64,000 nt of DNA from Belliella alkalica (GTDB lineage Bacteria > Bacteroidota > Bacteroidia > Cytophagales > Cyclobacteriaceae): positions 17,136 through 81,135 of the forward strand of contig NZ_JAKZGO010000017.1 in assembly GCF_022549785.1 (NCBI RefSeq). Reading direction: 5' to 3'. Positions 38,701 to 50,200 of the stretch are shown here, piece after piece (positions within the stretch are counted from its first letter, which is position 1; each line of letters starts with the position of its first letter). The translations under genes were made by a program, and so were the position numbers. A model generated the notes under the pieces. It ran no database searches, was not told where the DNA came from, and saw nothing but the letters and a program-made list of their open reading frames with translations.

Positions 38701-41700
38701 CTACCAAATCCTAGAAACAACTATGGCGGGGTCACACGTGCCATCACCACGGAAGTGGATTTTGATAGAACAAACATCGAGTACATTGAATTTTGGCTAT
38801 TGGATCCATTTATTCAGGGTGAAAACGGTAGAGTTTTAGATGGTATTTTCAATGAAAACAATACTACTGGAGGTAAATTAAGAATAAACCTAGGTGATGT
38901 ATCCGAAGACATTATCAAAGACGGCAGACATGGCTTTGAAAATGGTCTTCCAGCTGATGGAGATCCAGCTTCGACTGCAACTACAGAATGGGGAAGAATC
39001 ACACGAGAGCAATTCTTAATACCGGCATTTGACAACTCGGCTGAGGCCAGAGAAAATCAAGACATTGGTCTTGATGGATTAAAGAGCAGTGAAGAAGTCG
39101 AGTTTTTCAGAGATCGATTTATTAATAGACTCAATGTAAATCAGGCTGCATTGAATAGGATCTTGGAAGATCCTTCTGAGGATGACTTTCAATACTATCT
39201 TGATGAAAATCTTGACCAAAACAATGTCAAAATTCTTGAAAGGTACAAAAAATTCAATGGTATGGAAGGTAATACGCCAGTGACAGCAAACCAAAACCTA
39301 TCCTTTACCCCTTCTGGATCAAACCTTCCAAACAATGAAGATCTAAATAACGACAATACTATCAATGAAGTAGAAAGTTATTATGAATATGAATTGGACC
39401 TTCGTCCAGGGCAGCTTGAAGTTGGTAGAAATTATATTGTCGATAAAGTGACTAGTAACCAAAGTGGAGATGAAGTAAACTGGTACTTGTTTAGGATTCC
39501 AGTAAGAAATCCAGACCGCATAGAAGGAGATATATCTGGCTTCAAATCAATTAGGTTTATGCGAACATATTTGACTGATTTTGAGCAACCAGTAGTCATG
39601 AGAATGGCAAACTTCAGACTTGTCGGTTCACAGTGGAGAGTATTTCAAGAGTCTCTTTTTGAAAGAGGCTTTTTTGAGATCCCAGAACCAGATGTTTCAA
39701 ATTTGACAGTAGGAGTTGTCAATATTGAGGAAAACAGTCAAGGAAGTCCCACTCAAAGCCCCTATGTTCTTCCTCCTGGCATAACAAGAGATCGAGACAA
39801 TCTTTCTACAGTCGAAAGACAATTGAACGAACAATCACTGAGACTATGTGTAGAAGATCTACAATCTAGAGATGCAAGAGCTGTATTCAAAAATACAAGA
39901 CAAGATTTAGTACAATTTGGCAGTATCAAAATGTTTTTCCACGCTGATAGTGATGATGCAGAAGATGGTGAATTGACTGCATTTTTGAGATTAGGCACTG
40001 ATTATACAGACAACTATTATGAAATAGAGGTACCACTTTTGATTACCCCAAAAGGAACTAGAGACCCTAGGCAAATCTGGCCTTTGGAAAATGAAATAGA
40101 TATAGCAATTTCTGAAATAGTCGGCGTAAAAGTAGAAAGAGACGCTCAGCAATCCCCGTTGAACTTGCCGTTCACCAAAAATGTCAGACAATATAAAGTC
40201 ACTGTAGTGGGTAGACCTGAGCTGAGCTTTGTTCAAGGAATGATGATTGGGGTAAGAAACCCAGGTGAAACTGGATCTGCATCAAAATCTGTATGTATTT
40301 GGGCAAATGAACTCAGAGCAACTGGATTTAATGAATCTGCTGGGTGGGCAGCTAATGCAATTTTGAATACAAAAATTGCAGATGTAGCAACTATTTCTAC
40401 TTCCATTCGTCACAACTCAATAGGTTTTGGAGGATTGGAGACAAGGTTATCACAAAGAGCAAGGCATTCTACCACACAATATGATATTTCGGCAAATGTG
40501 GCTTTGGAAAAACTTGTTCCAGAAGCACTCAATGTCAGTATTCCAATGTATATAAGTCTAGAAAACTCGACTACCAAACCAGAGTTTGACCCACTCAACG
40601 CTGATGTACCGTTTGAACTAGCGCTAAGTAAATTCAATACAGATGCTGAAAGAGAATTATATCAATCACAGGTATTAGACCAAGTCAGACGAAGAAATAT
40701 CGGCTTTACGAATGTTAGAAAAAATAAAAATCCAGAAAGAGAAACTTCTAGAATATATGACTTAAGCAATTTTTCATTCTCTTATGCCTACGGTTCTGTT
40801 AGACAAAGTAATATCAACACAGAGTCATATGATTTTCAAACTTATGTTGGAAATATAGCATATAACTATCAACCAAAACCCGTTGTACTTGAACCATTCA
40901 AAAACTCAACCTTATTTAGCGGGTCATATGGTAAATTAATGAAAGATTTCAACATTAATTTTGTCCCTAGCTCAGTATCAGCAAGGATTGATATGGACAG
41001 AAGGTTTATGCGCACGCAATATCGAAATGATGATTTGACAACTGATGGAGTAGATCCATTTTTCCAAAAAAGTTTCTTTATCAATAGATTTTACAATGTC
41101 AACTGGGACTTGACAAAAAACCTAAGAGTTGATTTTATGAGTAGAGTATTAGCAATAGTAGACGAACCGGAAGGGGAGATTGATACGGACGCTAAGCTAG
41201 ACTCTATTCGAAATAATATCAGAAGACTAGGTAGAACAACCAATTACAATCACCGTTTGGATGTGAATTATAAGATTCCATTGAACAAAATCCCTTTATT
41301 GGATTGGATTAGTACTGATGTAAGGTATGCTGCTGACTATACTTGGATGACAGGAGCCATAGGCCAGAAAGATACCCTGGGAAATGTAATTCAGAACACA
41401 AGAGACAGGACTGTCACAGGTAAACTTGACTTTGTGAAACTCTACAACAAAAGCGCCAAATACAAAGCCCTCACCGCACCAAAAAGACCTTCAATACCTG
41501 GTAGAACTGTGGTAAATGCTGAAGACACTATTGGGACTCCATTTACCAATAAGCTTATCAAGTTTGCTACAATGATTAAGGATATCAACTTCAGGTATTC
41601 CATTGTTGAGGGTACATTTTTGCCTGGCTATATGGAAAATACAGGACTGCTTGGTTTGGATAGAAGCTTTCTAAATCCAGGCTTTGGCTTTATCCTAGGT

Positions 41701-42906
41701 AGCCAAGACCCAAGCATGAGATTTGGACTAGCCAATAATGGCCTTATCGCACCAAGCGCCGAGCTGACGCAACAGTTTAGACAAAATCAAGCTATAAATC
41801 TTCAAGTATCAGGTATTGCAGAACCATTCAGAGATTTCAGGGTTAATTTTGAAGCAAGAAAAAGAGAATCAGGTGAATACAGTGAGATATTTAGAAATTC
41901 GGAGACTAATCCAGGGCAATTTAGACCTATAAGCCCAAATAGAATGGGAGGTTACAGCATAACATATTCAATGATCAAAACAACATTCTCCAGAGATGAT
42001 CGGAACAACAACTCCCCTCTTTTCAATAATTTTGGCAGATATAGAGAAATCATCCAATCTAGATTGAATTCATCCAACCCTGGTGGAGAATATGCATTAA
42101 ATGGGCAGGATGTCCTCGGGTTAGCATTCATTGCGGCCTATAGTGGTAAAGACCCAGAAAGTATGAATCTAAATCCTTTTCCAAAAATCCCACTTCCAAA
42201 TTGGAGGTTGGACTACAAAGGACTTACTCAAATTCCAGCTTTAAGGGAGTACTTCTCAAGTATCAATATTACGCATGGGTATTCTTCCACTTATGAGGTG
42301 AGTAATTTCTCGAATTCCCTTCTATATCAAAATGGTCTAGAATTATTCAATTCAATACAAAATATCCCTGGCGCCAGCCTAACAGATGATTTTGGACTTT
42401 ATATCCCTATTTTTATACTAAACCAGGTGATTTTGACGGAACGTTTCTCCCCGTTGATAGGAGTAAACTTTCTGACAAAGGACAGACTAAATATATCAAT
42501 TGAATATAATTCTGAAAGAAATCTAGGATTAAATTTCTCTAATGCCCAAGTGACAGAACAAAGAAGTAGAGACTTCGGATTTGATCTAGGTTATACCAAA
42601 TCAGGTGTGAAAATACCTTTCAAAATACAAGGTAGACAAGAAGTACTGAGTAATGATTTACAATTACGAATCAATACCAGAGTAGTAGACACAAGGCAAG
42701 TTCAAAGGAAAATCGAAGAAGGAAGCACGGTAACAAACGGGAACCTCAACCTTCAAATAAGGCCGACTGTAGGATATGTTATCAACCAAAATCTAAATAT
42801 CACTTTATATTTTGATCGAACGATCAATGATCCTAGAGTCACTACTGCATTTAGAAGGAGTTCTACTGCATTTGGCGGACAATTAAGATTTAATTTAAGC
42901 CAATAG
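35776..42906 (+). CDS. sprA: T9SS outer-membrane translocon SprA (Sov)
   Basis: A 2376-residue giant beta-barrel that forms the protein-conducting channel of the type IX secretion system, also needed for gliding in motile species. A signal segment ([20 protein letters not shown]) is followed by the SprA N-terminal region ([20 protein letters not shown], then [20 protein letters not shown]), repeats of a GxxxRDFxIxFE type, and a C-terminal strand ([12 protein letters not shown]). The length is in the family range (about 2400). No ATG precedes the signal segment; TTG at 35776 is the best start. Its partners PorU and PorV are at 53-58 kb. Confidence 0.96.
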   Translation: MNFCINFFLHVKSVRLFPLTILVVLLGGMSMPNLNAQQVAQDTTITKLDSLDKRRVLPSFLLWKNLNTNPLYPNQYQFRNIQSPFYPSSPRQERVQVELDSTLKYRIQDQIDSTDVNSGYIYDFDEYSKIEEFRLRQQYWRDRSRGSDGESAVSGRGLIPPLTTSPSFDRIFGGNEINITPTGYVNLDLGAIFRRVDNPSIPIRQQQNGGFNFNQQIQMSVNGSLGQKMKLGANFDSNNTFDFQNQLKLEYAGFDEDIIKSIEIGNVSMPVQNSLIQGAQNLFGVKTQLQFGKLFVTGVASTQRGRRDELVIEGGGQGRSFEIQGSEYDENRHFFLAHFFRDNYERWLRGLPQVLSGVNITRVEVYIMNRANNTETLRNFAAFIDLGEGQRIFRPGNPNVGTGTPGAPAANGSNLLYNNLNSNPAYRPFDTGSAAIESNLNLTRGSDFEQINGARKLAPTEFIFNRELGYISLTRKLQNDEVLAVSYEYTHNGNVYKVGELSEDYQNRPEDQIIFMKMLRPARINTRLPTWDLMMKNVYNLNANQIQRDGFQLQVIYRDDRTGLDNPSLLEGQNVKNIPLIRLTGLDNLNPQNDPSPDGNFDFIPGITIFPDRGMIVFPVLEPFGRTLQNLFLPNEGALIDKFVFDTLYRTTQADAELVTRLNKYFIRGRLTAGSASEIMLPGLNISPGSVIVMAGNIPLTEGVDFTIDYNIGRLNIINEGILQSGKRINISFEKADLVSFQTRSLLGTRLDYVFSDKFNLGGTFLYLNERPNITRIAAGSETLRNSMWGLDANFSDESRFLTKLADALPFTNTKEKSLVQFSGEFAQLIPGTSNRVNGEQAAYIDDFETAITAFNLGGAAAQNWHLASTPKTENDAFDLSSTTEDRLGNAYRRAKVAWYNIDNIFYRESGPGVPTNISREDRQNHYVRRVIPQEIFPRRDRDVIIVPEPLFEMAYFPSERGMYNYNTNLDSDGLLPNPRNNYGGVTRAITTEVDFDRTNIEYIEFWLLDPFIQGENGRVLDGIFNENNTTGGKLRINLGDVSEDIIKDGRHGFENGLPADGDPASTATTEWGRITREQFLIPAFDNSAEARENQDIGLDGLKSSEEVEFFRDRFINRLNVNQAALNRILEDPSEDDFQYYLDENLDQNNVKILERYKKFNGMEGNTPVTANQNLSFTPSGSNLPNNEDLNNDNTINEVESYYEYELDLRPGQLEVGRNYIVDKVTSNQSGDEVNWYLFRIPVRNPDRIEGDISGFKSIRFMRTYLTDFEQPVVMRMANFRLVGSQWRVFQESLFERGFFEIPEPDVSNLTVGVVNIEENSQGSPTQSPYVLPPGITRDRDNLSTVERQLNEQSLRLCVEDLQSRDARAVFKNTRQDLVQFGSIKMFFHADSDDAEDGELTAFLRLGTDYTDNYYEIEVPLLITPKGTRDPRQIWPLENEIDIAISEIVGVKVERDAQQSPLNLPFTKNVRQYKVTVVGRPELSFVQGMMIGVRNPGETGSASKSVCIWANELRATGFNESAGWAANAILNTKIADVATISTSIRHNSIGFGGLETRLSQRARHSTTQYDISANVALEKLVPEALNVSIPMYISLENSTTKPEFDPLNADVPFELALSKFNTDAERELYQSQVLDQVRRRNIGFTNVRKNKNPERETSRIYDLSNFSFSYAYGSVRQSNINTESYDFQTYVGNIAYNYQPKPVVLEPFKNSTLFSGSYGKLMKDFNINFVPSSVSARIDMDRRFMRTQYRNDDLTTDGVDPFFQKSFFINRFYNVNWDLTKNLRVDFMSRVLAIVDEPEGEIDTDAKLDSIRNNIRRLGRTTNYNHRLDVNYKIPLNKIPLLDWISTDVRYAADYTWMTGAIGQKDTLGNVIQNTRDRTVTGKLDFVKLYNKSAKYKALTAPKRPSIPGRTVVNAEDTIGTPFTNKLIKFATMIKDINFRYSIVEGTFLPGYMENTGLLGLDRSFLNPGFGFILGSQDPSMRFGLANNGLIAPSAELTQQFRQNQAINLQVSGIAEPFRDFRVNFEARKRESGEYSEIFRNSETNPGQFRPISPNRMGGYSITYSMIKTTFSRDDRNNNSPLFNNFGRYREIIQSRLNSSNPGGEYALNGQDVLGLAFIAAYSGKDPESMNLNPFPKIPLPNWRLDYKGLTQIPALREYFSSINITHGYSSTYEVSNFSNSLLYQNGLELFNSIQNIPGASLTDDFGLYIPIFILNQVILTERFSPLIGVNFLTKDRLNISIEYNSERNLGLNFSNAQVTEQRSRDFGFDLGYTKSGVKIPFKIQGRQEVLSNDLQLRINTRVVDTRQVQRKIEEGSTVTNGNLNLQIRPTVGYVINQNLNITLYFDRTINDPRVTTAFRRSSTAFGGQLRFNLSQ

Positions 42907-42958
42907 GTTTTATCATTTGAGTAAAGCTTGTATTTTTGAACATCCTAAAAAAAATAAT

Positions 42959-43336
42959 ATGAATTTCCCTAAAGAACTCAAGTACACGAATGACCATGAA
43001 TGGGTTAAAATTGATGGTGATGTAGCAACTATCGGCATTACAGAATTTGCTCAAAGAGAACTAGGTGATATTGTCTATGTAGAAGTAGAAACAGTTGGAG
43101 AAACAATCGCCACAGGTGAAATTTTCGGAACTGTAGAAGCTGTAAAAACAGTATCAGACCTTTTTATGCCATTAGAAGGTGAAATAGTTGAATTTAACGA
43201 GGAGTTGGAAGCATCTCCTGAAGTAGTCAATGAAGACCCATATGGAGCAGGCTGGATGATCAAAGTGAAAATATCAGGAGAGTTACCATCTGATTTACTT
43301 TCTTCTGAAGAATATTCTGAATTGGTTGGTGCTTGA
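42959..43336 (+). CDS. gcvH: Glycine cleavage system H protein
   Basis: A 125-residue lipoyl carrier of the glycine cleavage system, shuttling the aminomethyl group between the P and T proteins. The lipoylated Lys is about K63 in [16 protein letters not shown], and the C-terminus ([14 protein letters not shown]) is typical. The ATG at 42959 fits family length; an earlier ATG-like frame to 42917 adds 14 odd residues. It overlaps the VanZ-like gene. Confidence 0.96.
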   Translation: MNFPKELKYTNDHEWVKIDGDVATIGITEFAQRELGDIVYVEVETVGETIATGEIFGTVEAVKTVSDLFMPLEGEIVEFNEELEASPEVVNEDPYGAGWMIKVKISGELPSDLLSSEEYSELVGA

Positions 43337-43721
43337 TAAAATCACAAAATACAGATTACTTCCGGCGTTAATTTGGTCAATAATATTGTTTATTGCCATG
43401 CTAAGCCCAGGAAATAATTTTCCTAATACCCCAAATATTCCTTACAAAGATAAGATCGTTCATTTCTTGTTGTTCTTTATATTGAACATAACGTGGATGA
43501 GAGTATGGATAATTGATAGTAACAAGAAAAAAAGAGATCGAAAATTATTTACTAGTTATTTAGTTTTTGGAATAGTAATTGCTATATTAGTAGAGTATTT
43601 GCAAATGTATGTTCCTAATCGATCATTTGACTATTATGACATTGCCGCAAATATGCTTGGAGGTGCCGCTGGGATAATTTGTTTTTATATTTTATATAAG
43701 ATAGATTCCAAACTTGTATAA
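43329..43721 (+). CDS. VanZ-like family membrane protein
   Basis: About 130 residues with four predicted helices. Motifs: [16 protein letters not shown], the [12 protein letters not shown] block, then [26 protein letters not shown], which is the VanZ family signature. The function is uncertain (teicoplanin-resistance-type name only). The start is GTG at 43329 or TTG one codon earlier; both overlap the gcvH end. Confidence 0.8.
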   Translation: MLDKITKYRLLPALIWSIILFIAMLSPGNNFPNTPNIPYKDKIVHFLLFFILNITWMRVWIIDSNKKKRDRKLFTSYLVFGIVIAILVEYLQMYVPNRSFDYYDIAANMLGGAAGIICFYILYKIDSKLV

Positions 43722-43792
43722 GTAAAAATAAATAACTAGAATTGTTATCTCCAAACTGGAAGAAGTTAATAACCTTAATAAAGTAAACAACC

Positions 43793-44467
43793 ATGGAAGC
43801 TAAGAAGACACCAGAAGCTGACTTGACCAAAAGATCAGGAATGTTCTTGAATCTAGGTCTACTTGTTAGTGTTGGTCTAGTTCTATTTGCTTTTGAATAC
43901 AAGTCTTTTGACGACAGAGATTTAAAAGATTTAGGACAGGTATCCGATGATTTTGAAGAATTATTGGACATTCCCATCACAGAACAACCACCACCGCCAC
44001 CGCCACCGGTAGAGCAGCCTGTAATTCAGGAAATCCCTGATGAAATTGAAATCGAAGAAAAAATTGAGGTCAATTTTGATGTGGATGTGAAAGAAGAAAC
44101 AGTAATCAAAGAAGTTGTTATTTCTGACGCTCCTGTTGAAGAAAAAGCAGACGCTATTTTTGATGTTGTGGAAAATGCTCCAAACCCTCCAGGAGGTATG
44201 GAAGGTTGGAATCAGTATTTGAGCAAAAACCTCAAATATCCAACCCAAGCTCGAAGAATGGGTATCGAAGGTACAGTATATGTTGTGTTTGTTGTAAATA
44301 CTGATGGAACAATACAAGATGTCGATGTCTTAAGAGGAATTGGCGGAGGTTGCGATGAAGAAGCTATGAGAGTAGTAAAAGCAGCCCCTAAATGGGAGCC
44401 AGGAAAACAAAGAGGTAGACCTGTAAGAGTTAGAATGAGATTACCAATCAGATTCAAACTTGGTTAA
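43793..44467 (+). CDS. TonB-family energy transducer (copy 1)
   Basis: A 224-residue protein: a short cytoplasmic N-terminus, one membrane helix (about residues 18-35, LNLGLLVSVGLVLFAF), a proline-rich spacer (EQPPPPPPPVEQP), an acidic linker and a C-terminal TonB domain (LKYPTQARRMGIEGTVYVVF). It couples the inner-membrane proton-motive force to outer-membrane TonB-dependent transporters. It is clearly paralogous to the gene at 45402. It ends in a strong terminator 14 nt later, so the two copies are separate transcripts. ExbB/ExbD are not in the window. Confidence 0.94.
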   Translation: MEAKKTPEADLTKRSGMFLNLGLLVSVGLVLFAFEYKSFDDRDLKDLGQVSDDFEELLDIPITEQPPPPPPPVEQPVIQEIPDEIEIEEKIEVNFDVDVKEETVIKEVVISDAPVEEKADAIFDVVENAPNPPGGMEGWNQYLSKNLKYPTQARRMGIEGTVYVVFVVNTDGTIQDVDVLRGIGGGCDEEAMRVVKAAPKWEPGKQRGRPVRVRMRLPIRFKLG

Positions 44468-44480
44468 TTAGATAAAAAAT

Positions 44481-44506
44481 AAAAAAGGACTTCGGTCCTT
44501 TTTTTT
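44481..44506 (+). terminator. Rho-independent terminator after tonB copy 1
   Basis: AAAAAAGGAC pairs with GTCCTTTTTT across a TTCG tetraloop, ending in T residues. Very stable small hairpin. Confidence 0.9.
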
Positions 44507-45401
44507 ATGCTTACATTTTTACAACTTTTTACCATTCTCTTACATGCACGTAGGCAATTATTATATTATTGCATAGCCGATTCAAGCTCAGATGTCCATG
44601 AAACCAGTGGCAAAGAAAATTAGGTCTATTCCTAGGAGCTATATTGATGTGACTTATATTATCAATAGCCACTTGATATAATTCGATTACTTCTAGTGGC
44701 TATGTCAACAAAAGTCACCAACTGTTTTTGACCGCATTACATTTGAACACAAAAAGTACATTTGGTATATGACTATCCGCAAAGACACCTAAAAGTGAAT
44801 TTTCACATGAAATCATTCAGATAATCATCGGCAGACGAACCGTATGCAACAGCGGAATTAAAAGTATGTCCCAAATTATATGTGCATATTGGCCTAAAGT
44901 CAGACATGCATAATCTGGTATATGATTATCCGCAATCATGCCACTAATCAATTAAACGATTGTTTTTTGGCAAACTGATACTCATTGATATTGGATATTT
45001 ATTGATATTGGTTCGAAGTTACAGGTTAATTCAATTATTTAGATTCTACTGGTATGAAAACGGATATACATAATCTGGTATTTTTGAAATGACTTTTTCA
45101 AACAGTATCAAAGTGAATCAAAATGATTAATTTATCATTGATACTAATTAAAACTATACTGATTTTCACTAATTCGACATAGTATAATCACCACCAAAAG
45201 ACATCAATTGAATAAGTTAAAATAGTCCTGTCAAAAAAGTTGAATTTTTTATTATTAATAAATTAGTTAATACAATTTTTTATAACTAACTTTTATTTAT
45301 TAAAACTTAAACTCTCATTAAAGATAGACAAATCACGTTAGAAGGCACTGTCAATACCAATAGCGGACTTCTAACTTAACATTCAACTAAAAGAAAAAAT
45401 C
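44507..45401. other. 0.9-kb non-coding gap between tonB paralogs, with short repeats
   Basis: No credible ORF. It holds an inverted repeat ATAGCCACT/AGTGGCTAT (44665-44673 and 44695-44703). Direct copies of GGTATATGAYTATCCGCAA lie at 44764-44782 and 44917-44935, and CATAATCTGGTAT occurs at 44909-44921 and 45069-45081. The last 150 bases are very AT-rich and probably hold the promoter of the second tonB. Confidence 0.6.
44764..44935 (+). repeat. Direct repeat pair GGTATATGAYTATCCGCAA
   Basis: Two 19-bp copies (44764-44782 and 44917-44935) differ at one base and are 153 bp apart. The core TATGANTATCCG also bounds a 150-bp segment near 14.5 kb, so this may be a dispersed repeat family. Confidence 0.55.
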
Positions 45402-46073
45402 ATGGAAATCAAGAAAACACCAAATGCAGACCTATCCACCAAAACAGGGATGTTTTTCAATTTAGGCCTAGTTGTCAGCATTTCTCTAGCTCTATTTGCC
45501 TTCAATTACAAAGTCTATGATGCTAATGGTACAATTACCCAAATACAACAAAGCAACATTGATGATGAATTACTAGACATACCTATAACAGTTCAAGAGA
45601 CGCCTCCTCCTCCGCCCATCGAACAGCCCATACTAAAAGAAGTACCCAATGAAATAGAAATAGAAAAGATTGAGTTCGTAATTGATGTAGATACAAAAGA
45701 TGAGTTAGTAATTCAGGATATCGAAATTACAGATACTCCAATCATAGAAGATGCTGATGAGATTTTTGAATTTGTGGAATCAGCACCCACACCAGTAGGC
45801 GGTATGAGTGCCTGGAATAAGTATCTACAAAAAAACCTCAAATATCCGACCCCAGCTAGACGAATGGGGATAGAGGGTACAGTCACAGTTGTCTTTGTGG
45901 TAAACACTGACGGCTCCTTGCAAGACATCGAAATTCTAAGAGGTCTCGATGGAGGATGCAATGAAGAGGCCATTAGGGTTATTAAAAACGCTCCAAGTTG
46001 GCAGCCTGGAAAACAAAGAGGAAGGCCAGTCAGAGTTCGAATGAGAATGCCAATAAAATTCAAATTAGGATAA
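45402..46073 (+). CDS. TonB-family energy transducer (copy 2)
   Basis: 223 residues and the same plan as copy 1: helix near residues 18-35 (FNLGLVVSISLALFAF), proline run (TPPPPPIEQP), acidic linker and TonB domain (LKYPTPARRMGIEGTVTVVF). Identity to copy 1 is high in the C-terminal domain and low in the linker, so the copies are an old tandem duplication that probably differ in partner or regulation. It has its own upstream region and a hairpin downstream. Confidence 0.94.
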   Translation: MEIKKTPNADLSTKTGMFFNLGLVVSISLALFAFNYKVYDANGTITQIQQSNIDDELLDIPITVQETPPPPPIEQPILKEVPNEIEIEKIEFVIDVDTKDELVIQDIEITDTPIIEDADEIFEFVESAPTPVGGMSAWNKYLQKNLKYPTPARRMGIEGTVTVVFVVNTDGSLQDIEILRGLDGGCNEEAIRVIKNAPSWQPGKQRGRPVRVRMRMPIKFKLG

Positions 46074-46085
46074 ATAAAACAAAAA

Positions 46086-46126
46086 AGAACCCGAGTAAAG
46101 TTAAAAAAATACTTTATTCGGGTTCT
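46086..46126 (+). terminator. Stem-loop terminator after tonB copy 2
   Basis: AGAACCCGAGTAAAGT pairs with ACTTTATTCGGGTTCT (one mismatch) across a short A-rich loop. The T run is short, so termination may be partial. Confidence 0.7.
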
Positions 46127-46384
46127 TCATTGGAATCAAATCAAAAAGCCCTAAAAAGACAATTTACAATTCAACTTGCAAAAAACAATTATGGCTCTTT
46201 GTTGCGAAATTTAAAGATGTGGTGATATACCACTTGGCCAAAAGCCATTTAAATTATGTATTAAATATAATTAATGAATCCGTTGACTATTCCGCTACAT
46301 ACAGGTCTCTCCTGTGGACTGTTGACAGTTTCAAGAAATTTAATTTGTAGAATTGAATTACAGTTATCATTACGGAAAATCATA
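46127..46384. other. Convergent intergenic region, nothing recognised
   Basis: About 260 AT-rich bases between tonB copy 2 and the yicC stop. No ORF or strong structure apart from the preceding hairpin. Confidence 0.5.
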
Positions 46385-47263
46385 TTATAATATATTCAGT
46401 GCTTGCTCCTTGATTTTTTCAAGTTCATCCTTCATTACAATGACATGCTTTTGAATGCTTGCATCATTTGCTTTGGAACCAATTGTATTGATTTCCCTAC
46501 CTATTTCTTGACTAATAAAACCTAACTTTTTCCCTTGATTGGTATCTTCATCTAAGTTTTTTTGAAAGTAATCTAAGTGAGTACCGAGTCTAACTATTTC
46601 TTCAGTGATATCTACTTTCTCGAAGTAATATATCAACTCCTGCTCAAACCTGTTTTTATCAAAATCATTCTCTTCTAGCCAATCTTTAAAGTTATTTCTA
46701 ATCCTCTGCCTAATTCGATCTTTCCTAATAGGATCTTCTTTTTCAACGTTCCTGAGGCCTTCTTTGATAATGCTCAAATTTTCATTGAATTTTTTCTCCA
46801 AAACATTTCCTTCATCTGTCCTGAAAGCATCGCACTTTACCAAAGCTTGCTGAATTACATCTTTGACCACATTCCATTCTTCACCAACAGCAACTTTTTC
46901 AGTAGATTGAGTCATCACATTTGGTGATTGGACTGCTAGCTTAAACACATCACTAGTGTTGGCCCCGACTAAGTTTGCCATAGCCAAATATCGATGGTAA
47001 TAACCAGCAAAAAGAGTCTCATCAAACCCAACTGGAAGTTCTTCTCCTGACTTTCTGCTGAAGTCAATGGAAATATTTACTTTTCCTCTTTCAAGAATAG
47101 CACTGACTATATTTCGGATTTCTAGCTCTTTGTCAGAAAACTGTTTTGGACTTCTAATTGAAAGATCCAGAAATTTTGAATTTAACGTTTTCACTTCTAC
47201 ACTGACAACGAAAGTATCATCTTCAAAACTGGCTAAACCGTAGCCTGTCATTGATTTAATCAT
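46385..47263 (-). CDS. yicC: YicC/YloC-family endoribonuclease
   Basis: A 292-residue member of the YicC family, which has been linked to RNA cleavage and stationary-phase survival. It starts MIKSMTGYGLA, the family signature, with a middle helical part and the C-terminal DUF1732 block (YFEKVDITEEIVRLGTHLDY, then LGFISQEIGREINTIGSKA). Length is normal. It lies 19 nt downstream of the giant propeller/barrel gene and may share its transcript. Confidence 0.94.
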   Translation of the reverse strand: MIKSMTGYGLASFEDDTFVVSVEVKTLNSKFLDLSIRSPKQFSDKELEIRNIVSAILERGKVNISIDFSRKSGEELPVGFDETLFAGYYHRYLAMANLVGANTSDVFKLAVQSPNVMTQSTEKVAVGEEWNVVKDVIQQALVKCDAFRTDEGNVLEKKFNENLSIIKEGLRNVEKEDPIRKDRIRQRIRNNFKDWLEENDFDKNRFEQELIYYFEKVDITEEIVRLGTHLDYFQKNLDEDTNQGKKLGFISQEIGREINTIGSKANDASIQKHVIVMKDELEKIKEQALNIL

Positions 47264-47282
47264 AAATTAGCAAATAAATAAA

Positions 47283-50200
47283 TTAGAAATTATACCCTAA
47301 GGTAACATAAAATTTTAGATCTTGATTTTGATAATTTCTGATCGGCCTTGCTAAATCAAATTTAACGTAATAATTCAACAGGACTGTTCTAAGTCCAGCA
47401 CCATAACTTTGAAGCCATGGATTATTAAAATTATTTAGAGTTATCAAAAACGGAGAACCCTCTGAATCAATAACTTCTGTATTCTGATCATTGATACGTT
47501 CCCAAGGTGGTGAATCATTCCAAGAAGTTCCAACATCATAGAACGCTACCAACTGAAAGTTCTTAATAAAATTCGAAGTGATATTTCCTCTTGACAAATA
47601 TGAAAACAAAGGTATTCTCAACTCCGAAGAAAATGTCACTACATTCTTGCCCCTAATTTCATCGTAATCATACCCTCTCAAGTCAACAAATTCAGCAAAT
47701 AAAATATTGGAGTTTTCAACCCCTCCTGAATTCCTAACTGGCGAAGCTTCTGGCCTATTCGTAGGTGGCCTATAAAACTGATTGAAAAGCCAGTTATCCA
47801 TACCTCCGACTAAATATGATTGAGGGTTTTTTCCAAAAAATGATCCAGCGAATAACCTCGTTGCAAAAGTGATATTCTTATGGATTTTTTGATAATTCCT
47901 TAAATCCAAGTAAGCGTTTGTAAATGACCTTTCTCCAGCATTCAAACCTTGGTAGTGAACAGCACCTATTTTACCTTTCAATCCCTGCTGCATATACAAG
48001 CCAAGCTGCTGGGTTTTATCTACCACAAATTCTACTTTGGCGCCAGCATAGTTTACATCAAATCTGTTTTGCTCTGGTACAGTCCCCCGCAATATTGAAT
48101 CAGAATTCAAATTAAAATATTGACTTTTTGCAAAGAATGGTGCTGCCATGACTCTACTATGGACAGAAAAGGGATATGAAAAACCTAACTCAGCTTTTGT
48201 CAAAACGTATTTCTGAAATGTAAGGTCACCTTCTGTTACTTGAATCGATCGCCTGTCAAACCTAGCCCTAAGGTCAACTCTTTGTTTGAGGTATTGATAA
48301 TCGAAGAAAATATCACTGCCTGATCTAAAGTCCAAGGTAGCCATTATACCACCTTCAAATAAATGATTCTCAAGTAAATCAGACATTTTACCATTCAAAC
48401 TTATACCAAAACCTCTGAGAGGATCAACCACAAACGTAGTCTTCAGGCTGTTTGTGATGAATTGGGGAGTCATTTTTTGTGGCCCAGTGACTGTCTTTCT
48501 CAAACTCTGTCTCCTAAAATTATCAAGTAGGCTACTTCTTGCTTGTAGTTGTGACAAACCTGTAACCGGCTGACTTATCACAGGAATAGTATCAAATGTG
48601 TAATTTTCGGTGTCAATACCTCCACGTCTTTCAAACCTTAGCTTCTCTGTATTGATACTTCCTGTAGTATTCCCTACAATTGGAGGGATACTATCTAGAA
48701 TTGGTTCTGATACGGTTGTTTGAGGTGCTCTTGTGACCCCTGTGTTAGTTTGGGGAGTCCTACCTCCTATCATCAGATCTTCCAATCTAATATTCAAAGT
48801 TGAATCTCTTTTAACTTCTTCAATCACAATTGGTGCCCTCTGATCCTCTGACTGATCATTCCTACCCACTTCTTGTTGTTCTATTCTTCTGGAGCTCAAC
48901 CTTTCATTTAGCACTTTTGCCTGCTGAATCTGAACCCTCGGAGTGCTTGGCGTAAATTGATCTGTATTTGTATAAGGTTCCATTACCAATACACTTTGAT
49001 TACCGTCTCTATAAGAATAGGCAATCCTATTTAGACGAGCAGAGTAGTCAAATGCCTCAAGACTTTTATTGAATGCGGATACCTGGCTAGCTATAGAGCC
49101 ATTGACACTCATTCTCATTAAGTTCATGATACCGCTTTGATCGCTCAAATGTAGTATAAAGTTACCGTTGAGTACGGATGCTTTAATATTCTTATTATTA
49201 CTATTAGTCAATTTGCTAGTAACTTCTGTAGAATCTGTTATATCGATTCTAAATAGATTAAAATAATTAGGAAGCTGCCTTACATCAGGGTATCTGGTCA
49301 ATACAGAATCTGGTAACTCAGTGAAATTAGAGGAAAAAATAATTGTAGAATCATTTAAAAAAACTGGATCAATATTGTCGAAAACATCATTTGTCAATCG
49401 CTTACCTACGCCCCTAACGTTTAGCGAGAATATATCTGTTTTTCCATTATTAGATATTGCTGAAACAACCATATTCCTTCCTGAAGAATTATAATCGATA
49501 CTCAAGATCTGGGTAATATTTCTAAGAAATATTTTATCTTGACTTGATCCATCAATTGCCCTCAAAATCAGAGATGTTGTCCCCCTTTTATAGGAAGCTA
49601 TTGCCAAATTCAAGGTGTCTTTCCAAGCTATTACAGGACTAGTCAAGTTGGCAGGCTGATCCGAGGATCTACTTCCACCCGAAAAAATGGTTCTCTCTCT
49701 ATTATTACTTAGTTCGCGAACTTGTATTTTAAACTTTCCTCCGTTGTTTATAACATAAGCTAAATGTTTACCATCTGGGCTGAATTTTATATCATTGATA
49801 ATTCCTAGCTGCGATGACTTCGTTTGGTTGATGACGTTATTTTGATTGTAATCTTTAAACGTCGTCAGTACTGGCGCATTGGTTTGAATATAAAACTGTT
49901 TCCACTGTTCTCTAAATGCATTATAATTTAACCCTATTGTATTAGCAATGCTATTTTCTTCATTTCGATTGATCCTACTTAGGTTGAGAATACTTGAAAT
50001 ATATCTTCTCCCATACTTTTCTGAAATGAAATTCCATATAGATTGACCTACTAATGCAGCTTCTTTTTCCTGTAATCTATGAAATTTGTTTTTCTTTTCA
50101 TTTTTGAAATAGTGTCTGATATAGTCATCCATTTCCATACTCCATCCATGTGCAATATACATTGCAGCACCTTCTATATACCATTCAGGAAAGCTATTTA

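Noticed and set aside
45998..46225. 75-codon ORF over the end of tonB copy 2
   Set aside because: Out of frame with tonB and crosses its terminator hairpin.
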